From Mycolicibacterium llatzerense (GTDB lineage: Bacteria; Actinomycetota; Actinomycetes; Mycobacteriales; Mycobacteriaceae): a DNA stretch of 64,000 nt. The position numbers and the translations under genes were made by a program. The stretch spans positions 1 to 64,000 of the forward strand of contig NZ_JXST01000001.1 in assembly GCF_000878195.1 (NCBI RefSeq). Direction: 5' to 3'. Positions 45,242 through 53,636 of this stretch are shown here, in pieces (position 1 is the first letter of the stretch; each line of letters begins with the position of its first letter). Under the pieces are notes generated by a model. The model made no database searches and was not told the DNA's origin. It was given only the letters and a program-made list of their open reading frames with translations.

Positions 45242-46750
45242 ATGATTTCCATGACAGCCACGCTCAGCGCCGATCTGGACCCGCGGACCGCCGATTTCCT
45301 TTCCCGTCCGCGGCAGATGTACGTCGACGGTCAGTGGGTCGAGTCGGTCTCCGGCCGGCGGTTCGACACCGTCGACCCCGCGACCGAGCAGGTCATCACG
45401 ACGGTCCCGCACAGCGGCCCCGAGGACGTCGAGCGCGCGGTGCGGGCGGCCCGGCGAGCGTTCGAGGACGGCCCCTGGCCGACGATGACGCCGGCCGAAC
45501 GCCAGCGGATGATCTGGCGGATCGCCGAGGGCATCCCCGCCCGGGCCGACCAGTTCGCGGAGCTGGAGAGCATCGACAACGGCAAGTCCGTCGCCGTCGC
45601 CAAAGCCGTCGACGTGACCTGGGCTGCGGAAATCTTCTACTACTACGCGGGCTGGGCCACCAAGATCGAGGGCCGCACCGTCCCGGTGTCGGTCCCGTGG
45701 GCTCCGGGCGGCAAGTTCCACGCGTTCACGCTGCGCGAGCCCGTCGGCGTCTGCGCCCAGATCACCCCGTGGAACTTCCCGCTGGTCATGGCCGCGTTCA
45801 AAGTCGCACCGGCCCTGGCCTGCGGGAACACCGTCATACTCAAGCCTGCTGAGCAGACCCCGCTGACCGCGCTGCTGCTTGCGGAGGTGATCGCCGAGGC
45901 CGGGGTCCCGGCCGGGGTGTTCAACCTGCTGACCGGCTTCGGTGACGTCGGAGCCGCCCTGTCCGCCCACAACGGCGTCGACAAGGTCGCCTTCACCGGA
46001 TCGACCGAGGTCGGCAAGAAGATCGTCAACGCCGCCTCCGGCAACCTCAAGAAGGTCTCGCTGGAACTGGGTGGCAAGAGCCCGCAAGTGGTCTTCGCCG
46101 ACGCCGATCTCGAGGCCGCGATTCCGGGCGTGGCCGGCGGATTCCTGTTCAACCACGGCCAGACCTGCACCGCGGGCACCCGGCTGCTGGTCGAGGACAC
46201 CATCTTCGACGAGTTCACCCAGGGTGTCGCCGAGCACGCCGCCGGTCTGCGGATCGGGCCCGGCCTGGACCCCGCCAACGACATCGGGCCGCTGGTCTCG
46301 CGTGAGCAGCTCACCAAGGTCACCGGCTATCTCGACGACGGCATCGCGCAGGGTGCGCGCGCCCTGGCCGGCGGTGGCCGCCATGGCGACACCGGCTTCT
46401 ACGTGCAGCCCACGCTGCTGGTCGACGTGAACCGTGACTTCAACGTCTACCAGGAAGAGATCTTCGGGCCGGTCGCCGTGGCCGTGCCGTTCAACCGCGA
46501 CCGCGGGGTGCGGGAGGCGGCCAACGACACGCCCTACGGCCTGGCGGCCAGCGTGTGGACCCGCGACGTGTCGACCGCGCACCGGGTGGCGCAGCAGATC
46601 AAGGCCGGCACCGTGTGGGTCAACTGCCACAACGCGTTCGATACCGCCCTGCCATTCGGGGGATACAAACAGTCGGGCTGGGGTCGTGAACTCGGCGAGG
46701 GCGCCATCGCCGAATACACCCAGACGAAAGCCATCAACATCGCGCTGTGA
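45242..46750 (+). CDS. Aldehyde dehydrogenase (phenylacetaldehyde-dehydrogenase-like)
   Basis: 502-residue NAD-dependent ALDH. The catalytic cysteine is C309 in FNHGQTCTAGTR, the general base E275 in LELGGKSPQ, and the NAD-binding stretches PWNFPLVMAAFKVAPALACGN and GSTEVGKKI are present. The C-terminal PFGGYKQSGWGRELG is typical of FeaB/betaine-ALDH-like enzymes. With the copper amine oxidase encoded downstream, it should oxidise the aldehyde made from an aryl or alkyl amine to the acid. ATG 45242, with 45251 as alternative. Confidence 0.93.
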   Translation: MISMTATLSADLDPRTADFLSRPRQMYVDGQWVESVSGRRFDTVDPATEQVITTVPHSGPEDVERAVRAARRAFEDGPWPTMTPAERQRMIWRIAEGIPARADQFAELESIDNGKSVAVAKAVDVTWAAEIFYYYAGWATKIEGRTVPVSVPWAPGGKFHAFTLREPVGVCAQITPWNFPLVMAAFKVAPALACGNTVILKPAEQTPLTALLLAEVIAEAGVPAGVFNLLTGFGDVGAALSAHNGVDKVAFTGSTEVGKKIVNAASGNLKKVSLELGGKSPQVVFADADLEAAIPGVAGGFLFNHGQTCTAGTRLLVEDTIFDEFTQGVAEHAAGLRIGPGLDPANDIGPLVSREQLTKVTGYLDDGIAQGARALAGGGRHGDTGFYVQPTLLVDVNRDFNVYQEEIFGPVAVAVPFNRDRGVREAANDTPYGLAASVWTRDVSTAHRVAQQIKAGTVWVNCHNAFDTALPFGGYKQSGWGRELGEGAIAEYTQTKAINIAL

Positions 46751-46759
46751 ATTCGCCGC

Positions 46760-46797
46760 TCAAATGAGAATTCGCCGAACCGGCAATTCTCATTTGA
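46760..46797. promoter_or_regulatory. Inverted repeat of the CAAATGAGAAT motif before permease 2
   Basis: Perfect 13-bp arms TCAAATGAGAATT (46760-46772) and AATTCTCATTTGA (46785-46797) enclose 12 nt with an inner GCCG/CGGC. It is located between the aldehyde dehydrogenase stop and permease 2. It could be an operator for the permease-amine oxidase operon; as RNA it would also form a hairpin. It uses the same motif as 45060-45180. Confidence 0.75.
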
Positions 46798-46858
46798 ACT
46801 CACCGAAGCCTTACCGCACCGCAACCAATTCACATTCAATTCCAGCGAAGGTGCTGTC

Positions 46859-48325
46859 ATGACAACTGACGCAGTTCTCGATGCCGGTCGAAGGACCGGC
46901 GCTCAGCCGAACCGATTGACGGGCCGGCTCGGTCCCGTGGCGATCGTGTTCATGGTCGTCGCCGCGGCCGCGCCGCTGACCGTCGTCGCCGGTACCTTCC
47001 CGATCGGTATCTCCGCCGGCAACGGGGCGGCCTACCCGGCGTCGTACGTGGTGTGCACCGCGGTCCTGCTGCTGTTCGCGGTCGGCTTCACCGCCATGGC
47101 CCGGCACATCACGGGCGCCGGCGCGTTCTATACCTACATCGCGCACGGCTTCGGCCGGCATGCCGGCCTCGGCGCCGCGTTCCTGGCGCTGCTGTCCTAC
47201 ACCGCCGTTCAGGTCGGTGTGTACGGCTACATCGGCGCGTCCATCAACGAGCTCATCACCGCCCACGGCGGGCCGTCGGTGCCCTGGTACCTCTATGCCC
47301 TGGTGATGATGGCGGTCACCGGGTTCCTCGGCTACCGGCACATCGAACTGTCGGGCAAGGTGCTGGGCGTCCTGCTGGTGTGCGAGGTCGGCATCGTCCT
47401 GGTGATCAACGCCGCCGTCATCGGACATGGCGGCGCCCAAGGACTTTCGGCGGCGGTGCTGCACCCCGACAACTTCTTCTCCGGCGCCCCGGGCATCGCG
47501 CTGATCTTCGCGCTGGCCGGCTACATCGGTTTCGAGGCCACCGCCGTGTTCCGCGACGAGGCTCGCGATCCGGTGCGCACCATCCCGCGGGCGACGTACG
47601 CCGCACTGCTGCTGATCGGTGGCTTCTACGCGCTGAGCAGTTGGGCGCTGGTCAGCGCCTGGGGTGACTCCGGTGCGGTGGACGAGGCGACGAAGAACCC
47701 CGCGACCATGCTCACCGAGACCGCGACCCACTACGTCGGCACAGTGGCCGGTGACCTGGTCCAGATCTTCTTGATCACCAGCCTTTTCGCGGCGCTGCTG
47801 TCCTTCCACAATGTGCTGGCCCGCTACATCTTCTCCCTCGGCAACACCCGGGCACTGCCCGAGCGGTGCGGCCGGTCGCACCCGCGTCACGACTCCCCGC
47901 ACATCGCCTCGTTCGCCCAGACGCTCTCGGCGCTCGTGCTGGTCGTGGCGTCGGTCCTCGCCGGGCTGGAGCCGGTGACGCAGGTGTTCACCTGGTTCGT
48001 CGGCGCCGCCTCGGTGGGCATCGTGGTGCTGATGACGCTGACGTCCGCGGCCGTCGTCGTCTTCTTCCGCCGGACCCGCCTCGATACCCGGCCGTGGCAC
48101 ACCGTCATCGCGCCGAGCCTCGGATTTGTCGGGCTCGCGGCGCTGTCGGTGATGACCGCGGTGAACCTGCCGCTGCTGGTCGGCGGCTCCGGCACGATGG
48201 CCGCCATCCTCGGCGTCCTGCTGGTCGGCGCCTTCGTCGGCGGCATCGTGGTCGCGCTGATGCGGCCACGCGCTGGAGCTCAAGAGAACGAAAACCCTGA
48301 TATCGCAAAGGAGATCGCACGATGA
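46859..48325 (+). CDS. APC-superfamily amino acid/amine permease 2
   Basis: 488 residues with about 12 helices: GPVAIVFMVVAAAAPLTVVAGTFPIG (helix 1), ALAGYIGFEATAVFRDEARDPVRTIP (helix 6) and SFHNVLARYIFSLGNTRALPE. It belongs to the subgroup often found beside amine oxidases and is a likely importer of the amine substrate. ATG 46859. The stop overlaps the amine-oxidase ATG by 4 nt, so uptake and oxidation are coupled in expression. Confidence 0.92.
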   Translation: MTTDAVLDAGRRTGAQPNRLTGRLGPVAIVFMVVAAAAPLTVVAGTFPIGISAGNGAAYPASYVVCTAVLLLFAVGFTAMARHITGAGAFYTYIAHGFGRHAGLGAAFLALLSYTAVQVGVYGYIGASINELITAHGGPSVPWYLYALVMMAVTGFLGYRHIELSGKVLGVLLVCEVGIVLVINAAVIGHGGAQGLSAAVLHPDNFFSGAPGIALIFALAGYIGFEATAVFRDEARDPVRTIPRATYAALLLIGGFYALSSWALVSAWGDSGAVDEATKNPATMLTETATHYVGTVAGDLVQIFLITSLFAALLSFHNVLARYIFSLGNTRALPERCGRSHPRHDSPHIASFAQTLSALVLVVASVLAGLEPVTQVFTWFVGAASVGIVVLMTLTSAAVVVFFRRTRLDTRPWHTVIAPSLGFVGLAALSVMTAVNLPLLVGGSGTMAAILGVLLVGAFVGGIVVALMRPRAGAQENENPDIAKEIAR

Positions 48326-50271
48326 CCGCCACCCTGGACAAGCCTGGCGCCCAGTCCGACACCACCACCCCCGACCACCCGCTCACTCCGCTGAGCGCCG
48401 ACGAAATCCGCGAGGTACGTCGCATCGTCGGCGCACATGGCCTGCTCGGCGAGAGTGTCCGCTTCGTCTACGCCGCGCTGGAGGAACCTCACAAGGACGT
48501 GGTGCTGGCGTTCCGGCCCGGTGATCCGATCGAGCGACGAGCCCGAATCATGTTGCTGGACCGGGCAATCGGCAAGGGCACCGACGCGATCGTGTCGATC
48601 ACCGACAACGCGGTGGTCTACGAGCACACCGTCGACCCCGTCACCGAAGGGCAGGTGCCGATCCTCGACGAGGAATTCGGCGACATCGAGGCGATGCTGC
48701 TGGACTGCGACGAGTGGGTCGCCGCGATCCGCAAGCGCGATCTGAACCCCGAGAAGGTGCGCGCAGTTCCGTTGTCGGCCGGCGCATTCGGCCATGCGGA
48801 CGAGGTGGGCAAGCGCGTCGTGCGGGTGCTCGGTTTCTACCAGTACGACGACGCCGACCTGCCCTGGGGACATCCCATCGACGGGCTGCTGGCCACCATC
48901 GACGTGACGGCCAAGCACGTCTTGTCGGTCAACGATCACGATGACCTGCCGGTGCCGAGCGAGCGCTCCGAGTGGGACGCCGAGCCGCACGTGACGCCCA
49001 CCCGCACCGATCTCAAGCCCATCGAGATCACCCAGCCCGAAGGCCCCAGCTTCACCGTCGACGGCAACAAGATCACCTGGGCCGACTGGTCTTTCCGGTT
49101 CGGCTTCGACATCCGCGAAGGCCTGACCCTGCACCAGCTGTCGATCAAGGACGGCGATAACGAGCGACCCCTGATCTACCGGGCGTCGGTCGCCGAGATG
49201 GTGGTGCCGTACGCCCACCCGTCACCGTCCCGCTACTGGATCAACTACTTCGACCAGGGCGAGTACATGTTCGGCCGCTACACCAATTCCCTTGAACTGG
49301 GCTGTGATTGCCTCGGCGAGATCAAGTACTTCGACGTCACCATCGCCGACGAGAACTGCGAACCCCGGGTGATCAAGAACGCGATCTGCCTGCACGAGGA
49401 GGACTACGGCGTGCTGTGGAAGCACGTCGACATCTTCAACGGCATGGCCGAGGTCCGCCGGCAGCGCCGCCTGGTCATCTCCTTCTTCCTGACCATCGGC
49501 AACTACGACTACGGCTTCTTCTGGTACCTGTACCTCGACGGCACCGTGCAGTTGGAGGTCAAGGCGACCGGCGTCGTGTTCGCCTCCGCCTACCGCGCGC
49601 CGGACCCGTTCGCCTCGGAACTCGCTCCCGGCCTGGGCGCCCCGTTCCATCAGCACCTGTTCTCGGCGCGCCTGGACATGTCCGTCGACGGGCACGCCAA
49701 CACCGTCGAGGAGGTCGACGCCGTCGCCGCCCCGATGGGCCCGGATAACCCGTGGGGCAACGGATTCGTGCAGCAGAAGACCAAGCTGACCCACGAGCTG
49801 GAGGCCATGCGCCTGGCCGACAACCTCAAGGCCCGGGTCTGGCACATCACCAATCCCAACAAGCAGAACCGGTTGGGCCAGAATGTCGGCTACGCGCTCT
49901 ATCCCGAGGGGCAGCCCACCCTGCTGGCCGACCCGTCGAGCTCGGTCGCCAAGCGCGCGGCATTCACCACCAAGCACCTGTGGGTGACGAAATACGATCC
50001 GGCGGAACGGTATCCGGCGGGCCACATCGTCAACCAGCACCCGGGCGGGGACGGGCTGCCGCGGTTCGTCGCGCAGGACCGAAACATCGAGAACGACGAT
50101 GTCGTGCTGTGGCACACCTTCGGGTTGACGCACTTCCCGCGGCCCGAGGACTGGCCGATGATGCCGGTCGACTACGCGGGGTTCACCCTCAAGCCGGTCA
50201 GCTTCTTCGACCGCAACCCGGCGCTGAATGTGCCTGCGGGAAAGAAGAAGTCGCACTGCTGCAACGGCTGA
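48322..50271 (+). CDS. Copper-containing primary-amine oxidase (topaquinone)
   Basis: 649-residue enzyme converting primary amines to aldehyde, H2O2 and NH3. Y395 in TIGNYDY is the tyrosine that self-processes to topaquinone. D311 in YFDQGEY is the catalytic base; its 84-residue spacing to Y395 equals that of Arthrobacter phenylethylamine oxidase as I recall it. Copper ligands are HQH (FHQHLFSARLDM) and a later histidine in THFPRPEDWPMMP. There is no signal peptide, so it is cytosolic. Aromatic amines such as phenylethylamine or tyramine are likely substrates (inference from family). Confidence 0.95.
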   Translation: MTATLDKPGAQSDTTTPDHPLTPLSADEIREVRRIVGAHGLLGESVRFVYAALEEPHKDVVLAFRPGDPIERRARIMLLDRAIGKGTDAIVSITDNAVVYEHTVDPVTEGQVPILDEEFGDIEAMLLDCDEWVAAIRKRDLNPEKVRAVPLSAGAFGHADEVGKRVVRVLGFYQYDDADLPWGHPIDGLLATIDVTAKHVLSVNDHDDLPVPSERSEWDAEPHVTPTRTDLKPIEITQPEGPSFTVDGNKITWADWSFRFGFDIREGLTLHQLSIKDGDNERPLIYRASVAEMVVPYAHPSPSRYWINYFDQGEYMFGRYTNSLELGCDCLGEIKYFDVTIADENCEPRVIKNAICLHEEDYGVLWKHVDIFNGMAEVRRQRRLVISFFLTIGNYDYGFFWYLYLDGTVQLEVKATGVVFASAYRAPDPFASELAPGLGAPFHQHLFSARLDMSVDGHANTVEEVDAVAAPMGPDNPWGNGFVQQKTKLTHELEAMRLADNLKARVWHITNPNKQNRLGQNVGYALYPEGQPTLLADPSSSVAKRAAFTTKHLWVTKYDPAERYPAGHIVNQHPGGDGLPRFVAQDRNIENDDVVLWHTFGLTHFPRPEDWPMMPVDYAGFTLKPVSFFDRNPALNVPAGKKKSHCCNG

Positions 50272-50286
50272 GCGGAAGATAGGCCG

Positions 50287-50319
50287 CCGGGCCTGGTCAC
50301 CCCCGAAGACCAGGCCCGG
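50287..50319. terminator. Bidirectional hairpin between the amine oxidase and monooxygenase genes
   Basis: A perfect 12-bp stem CCGGGCCTGGTC/GACCAGGCCCGG encloses a 9-nt loop, 15 nt after the amine-oxidase stop and 21 nt before the stop of the convergent monooxygenase. Well placed to stop both. Confidence 0.85.
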
Positions 50320-50340
50320 CTTTCCGCTGTCCGGGCGGGC

Positions 50341-51480
50341 TCAGCGGTTGGACAGCCCGGACAACCGCCACGCCAGCTGATTGCGCACGGCGGGGATCCG
50401 GCCGACCAGCCCGATCGCCAGGTTCCGGATGGGACGGACCGGCGCGGGCAGGGTGGCCAGCCGGGTCAGTCGGTCGGTGAGTGCCACCACTTGCTGGGCC
50501 AACGGGCGCCTGGCCGCGCTGTAGTCGTCGAGCACCGCATCGCGCCCCGTCGCCAAAACCGTTGCCAGGGACTCGCTCAACGCGATGGCGTCCTGAATGC
50601 CCAGATTCATGCCCTGGCCACCGGCGGGGCTGTGTACGTGCGCGGCGTCCCCGGCGAGCAGCACCCGCCCGGCGCGGTAACTGTCGGCGACCCGGTGGTG
50701 GACCCGGAACCGCGATCCCCATTCGACGTCGGTCACCGTCACCCGGCCCGGCCCGAAAGCGCGGGTGTCGAGCAGTTCCTGGACGAAGGCGGCGGACGGC
50801 TCTTCGGGCGCCGCGTCGACGGGCGCGACGATCCGGTAGGTGCCGCCGGGCAGGGGCGCGACGACCGTGAGTCCGGTGGCCGCCCAGAAGAGGATCACCT
50901 CGTCCGCGGTGACGTCGCCGGCCAGACGGACGTCGGCCAGGGCGAACGACTGCCCGTACTGCCCGCCGCTGAACCCGATCCCGGCCTGCTCCCGGACGAC
51001 GCTGTGCATGCCGTCGGCGCCGATGAGATACCGCGCGCGGATCGTCTCGCCGTCATCGAACTGCGCGGTGACGCCGTGGGCGTCCTGGGTGACGCCGGTC
51101 AGGGTCTTGGGCCGGATGACCTTGCCGCCGAGTTCGGCCAGGCGGTCCAGCAGCACCCGCTCGGTGGTGCACTGCGGCACCATCAGGCTGTACGGATAGC
51201 GCGTCGGCAGCGCCCTGAAGTCGACCGGGATCAGGGTCTTGTGGCCATCGCGGATCGTGAACCGCGGCGCCTGAATACCCAGCTCAACCAGGCGTTCAGA
51301 CACTTTCAACTCCTCGAGCACCTCCAGCGTGCGGGCATTGACCACTGCCGCACGCGAGGTGTTGGCGCCCTCCGCCAGACGGTCGACGACGACGGTGTCG
51401 ACGTCGCGGGCCTGTAGTGCGGCGGCGAGGGCCAGTCCGGTAGGGCCGGCTCCGACGATCAGCACATCGGTGTCAGTCAT
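50341..51480 (-). CDS. FAD-dependent aromatic-ring-hydroxylase-type monooxygenase
   Basis: 379 residues. FAD motif VLIVGAGPTGLALAAALQARD, the DG-type motif LIGADGMHSVVREQAG, and the GD motif VLLAGDAAHVHSPAGGQGMNLGIQDA identify a class-A flavoprotein monooxygenase (PHBH/RdmE/TetX type). It is shorter than the phenol hydroxylases, as for many actinobacterial antibiotic- or aromatic-modifying forms. ATG 51480 has a GGAG RBS. It is divergent from a TetR regulator whose operators cover both starts, suggesting an inducible detoxification gene. Confidence 0.92.
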   Translation of the reverse strand: MTDTDVLIVGAGPTGLALAAALQARDVDTVVVDRLAEGANTSRAAVVNARTLEVLEELKVSERLVELGIQAPRFTIRDGHKTLIPVDFRALPTRYPYSLMVPQCTTERVLLDRLAELGGKVIRPKTLTGVTQDAHGVTAQFDDGETIRARYLIGADGMHSVVREQAGIGFSGGQYGQSFALADVRLAGDVTADEVILFWAATGLTVVAPLPGGTYRIVAPVDAAPEEPSAAFVQELLDTRAFGPGRVTVTDVEWGSRFRVHHRVADSYRAGRVLLAGDAAHVHSPAGGQGMNLGIQDAIALSESLATVLATGRDAVLDDYSAARRPLAQQVVALTDRLTRLATLPAPVRPIRNLAIGLVGRIPAVRNQLAWRLSGLSNR

Positions 51481-51497
51481 CTGCGTCTCCTTCGACG

Positions 51498-51579
51498 TAT
51501 GCCAACAGTTGTTGGCATAACCATGGTGGCGCGCCGCGATGCCAAAGTCAACAGTTGTTGGCATACACTTGTTGGCATG
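51498..51579. promoter_or_regulatory. TetR operators and leaderless promoter between monooxygenase and tetR
   Basis: Three related sites: a perfect 22-bp palindrome TATGCCAACA-GT-TGTTGGCATA (51498-51519); a second at 51544-51565 with its right half intact (TCAACAGTTGTTGGCATA); and a half-site CTTGTTGGCATG at 51568-51579 running into the tetR start codon. TACACT (51564-51569) ends 7 nt before ATG 51577, so tetR mRNA is probably leaderless and self-repressed. Confidence 0.8.
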
Positions 51580-52119
51580 CGTAGATCGTCGGAAGAGACC
51601 AAGGCGGTGATCCTGGCCGCGGCCCGGGAGCGGTTCGCGACGACCGGCTATCAGGCGGCGACCATCAGGGCCATTGCCGCGGACGCGCACATCGATCCGT
51701 CGATGGTGATGCGGTACTTCGGCAACAAGGATCAATTGTTCGCCGCCGCAGCCGAATTCGACCTGCGGTTCCCCGACCTGTCGGACGTCCCGCGGGCTGA
51801 ACTCGGCGCCGCGCTGGTGGCGCATTTCCTGGACCGCTGGACCCAGGACGACGGGCTGATCGTGCTGCTGCGCTCGTCGACCACGAATGCCGAAGCGGCG
51901 CACCGAATGCAGGCCATTTTCGCCGAGCAATTGGGGCCCGCGATCGCGCGGCTGAATCCCACCGACCCGGCACGGTGTGCCGGGTTGATCGCCACGCAGG
52001 TGCTCGGCATGGCGATGTGCCGGTTCGTCCTGAAGCTGCCGCCCATCGTCGCGATGAGCGACGGCGACCTCGTCCACTGGCTCGCGCCGACGCTGCAGCG
52101 CTACCTCGACGAGGCCTGA
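51577..52119 (+). CDS. TetR-family repressor of the monooxygenase gene
   Basis: 180 residues. The helix-turn-helix ETKAVILAAARERFATTGYQAATIRAIAADAHIDPSMVMRYFGNKDQL is classical TetR, and a C-terminal TetR_C domain follows. ATG 51577 is fixed by the operator/promoter geometry; an earlier in-frame start would run through the operators. Its stop abuts the accD3 stop (TGATCA) with no space between. Likely effector: the substrate of the divergent monooxygenase. Confidence 0.92.
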   Translation: MRRSSEETKAVILAAARERFATTGYQAATIRAIAADAHIDPSMVMRYFGNKDQLFAAAAEFDLRFPDLSDVPRAELGAALVAHFLDRWTQDDGLIVLLRSSTTNAEAAHRMQAIFAEQLGPAIARLNPTDPARCAGLIATQVLGMAMCRFVLKLPPIVAMSDGDLVHWLAPTLQRYLDEA

Positions 52120-53619
52120 TCAGCTGCCGGGGACGCCGATCCGCCGATACCGTTGCAGCCGAACCCCTAGCCGCTGCGCGGCGGGCACGGTGTGCAACGC
52201 GTGCAGCTCGGCGGCGATGGCGGCAGACATCCGTTCGGTGAACCCGACCGGATCGTCGGCGGCGTCGGGATTCTCGGGCACGATCACGTCGACGATCCCG
52301 GCCTTCAGCAGATCCAGGGACCGAACACCTTGGGCGGCAGCAAGTTCCGGGGCATGGTCGACGTCGCGGTAGACGATGGCGCTGGCGCCTTCCGGCGGCA
52401 ACGGCGCCAGCCAGCCGTGCTGGGCAGCGAGCACCCGGTCCGCCGGGACCATGGCCAGCGCCGGCCCGCCGCTGCCCTGACCCAGCAGCACCGACACCGT
52501 CGGGGTGTCGAGCGTGACGAGTTCGGCGAGGCACAGCGCGATCTCACCGGCCAGCCCGTCCTCCTCGGCCTGCTGCGACAGCGCGGGTCCGGCGGTGTCG
52601 ATCACCAGCACCAGCGGCAGCTGCAAGCCGGCGGCGAGCGCCATGCCGCGGCGCGCCTCCCGTAGCGCGCGCGGCCCGACCAGGCCGCCGATCACCCGGC
52701 GCTGACCGACCACCACCGCGGGCTGCCCGCCGAAGCGGGCCAGCGCCAGCAGCGTCGTCCCCGATTCGCCGCGCCCGGTCCCGGACAGCAGCACCCGGTC
52801 CGTCGCTCCATGCGCCAGCAGATAGTCCACGCCGGGCCGATCCGCGCGCCGCGACGCCTCCACCGAATCCCACGCCGGGTTGTCCGTGATTTGTGCACGA
52901 TTTTCCGCGCTCGCCGCGGATTTTCGTGCACAAATCACCGGGTCCGGCGGGTCGGTGACCACCGTCAGCACCCGATCCACGACGCCGCGCAGCTTGTCCA
53001 GCGGCACCACGCTGTCGATCACGCCATGCGCGAACAGGTGCTCGGCGGTCTGCACACCCTCGGGGAACGGCTCGCCGTACAGGTGCTCGTACACGCGCGG
53101 CCCCAGGAACCCGATCAGGGCGCCCGGTTCGGCGGCGGTCAGGTGCCCGAGCGACCCCCAGGACGCGAACACCCCGCCGGTGGTCGGGTGGCGGAGATAC
53201 ACCAGGTAGGGCAGGTGCGCTTTCTTGTGCAGCTCGACGGCCGCGGCGATCTTCACCATCTGCAGGAACGCGACGGTGCCCTCCTGCATGCGCGTCCCGC
53301 CCGACGACGGCGACGCGATCAGCGGCAAGCCGAGTGCGGTCGCGCGCTGCACGGACGCGGTGATCCGCTCGGCCGCGGCCACTCCGATCGAGCCGGCCAG
53401 GAAGTCGAATTCGCAGGCCAGCACGGCCACGCGTCGACCGGAGACGGTGCCCTCACCGGTCAGGACGGACTCGTCGAGCCCGGTGCGCAGCGTCGCATCG
53501 GCCAGCTCGGCGCGGTACGCGTCGGTGACGGCCACCGTTAGCGGCGGTCCGTCCCAGCTGCGGAACGATCCGTCGTCGAGGATGGCGTCGAAGAACTGCC
53601 GTGCTCCGGTCCGGCTCAC
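52120..53619 (-). CDS. accD3: Acetyl/propionyl-CoA carboxylase beta-like subunit AccD3
   Basis: 499 residues: N-terminal carboxyltransferase half (about 20-220: ACEFDFLAGSIGVAAAERI, SPSSGGTRMQEG, HPTTGGVFASWGSLGH) and C-terminal half (about 255-480: LVLVIDTAGPALSQQAEEDGL, LLGQGSGGPALAM). Matches Rv0904c in layout. Odd feature: residues 228-245 (VICARKSAASAENRAQIT) in the linker between halves are encoded by a palindromic repeat (52886-52938) that also occurs, with identical 22-nt arms, between genes at 56384. GTG 53619. Confidence 0.92.
   Translation of the reverse strand: MSRTGARQFFDAILDDGSFRSWDGPPLTVAVTDAYRAELADATLRTGLDESVLTGEGTVSGRRVAVLACEFDFLAGSIGVAAAERITASVQRATALGLPLIASPSSGGTRMQEGTVAFLQMVKIAAAVELHKKAHLPYLVYLRHPTTGGVFASWGSLGHLTAAEPGALIGFLGPRVYEHLYGEPFPEGVQTAEHLFAHGVIDSVVPLDKLRGVVDRVLTVVTDPPDPVICARKSAASAENRAQITDNPAWDSVEASRRADRPGVDYLLAHGATDRVLLSGTGRGESGTTLLALARFGGQPAVVVGQRRVIGGLVGPRALREARRGMALAAGLQLPLVLVIDTAGPALSQQAEEDGLAGEIALCLAELVTLDTPTVSVLLGQGSGGPALAMVPADRVLAAQHGWLAPLPPEGASAIVYRDVDHAPELAAAQGVRSLDLLKAGIVDVIVPENPDAADDPVGFTERMSAAIAAELHALHTVPAAQRLGVRLQRYRRIGVPGS
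52886..52938. repeat. Palindromic repeat inside accD3 (hairpin-family member d)
   Basis: 24-bp arms (52886-52909 and 52915-52938) starting GTGATTTGTGCACG and closing CGTGCACAAATCAC, with apex TTTTCCGCG-CTCGC-CGCGGATTTT. The inner 22 nt of each arm are identical to the intergenic palindrome at 56384-56432; only the 5-nt loop differs. It encodes part of AccD3 without breaking the frame. Confidence 0.88.
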
Positions 53620-53636
53620 TCGGTCAGGCTAATCGG

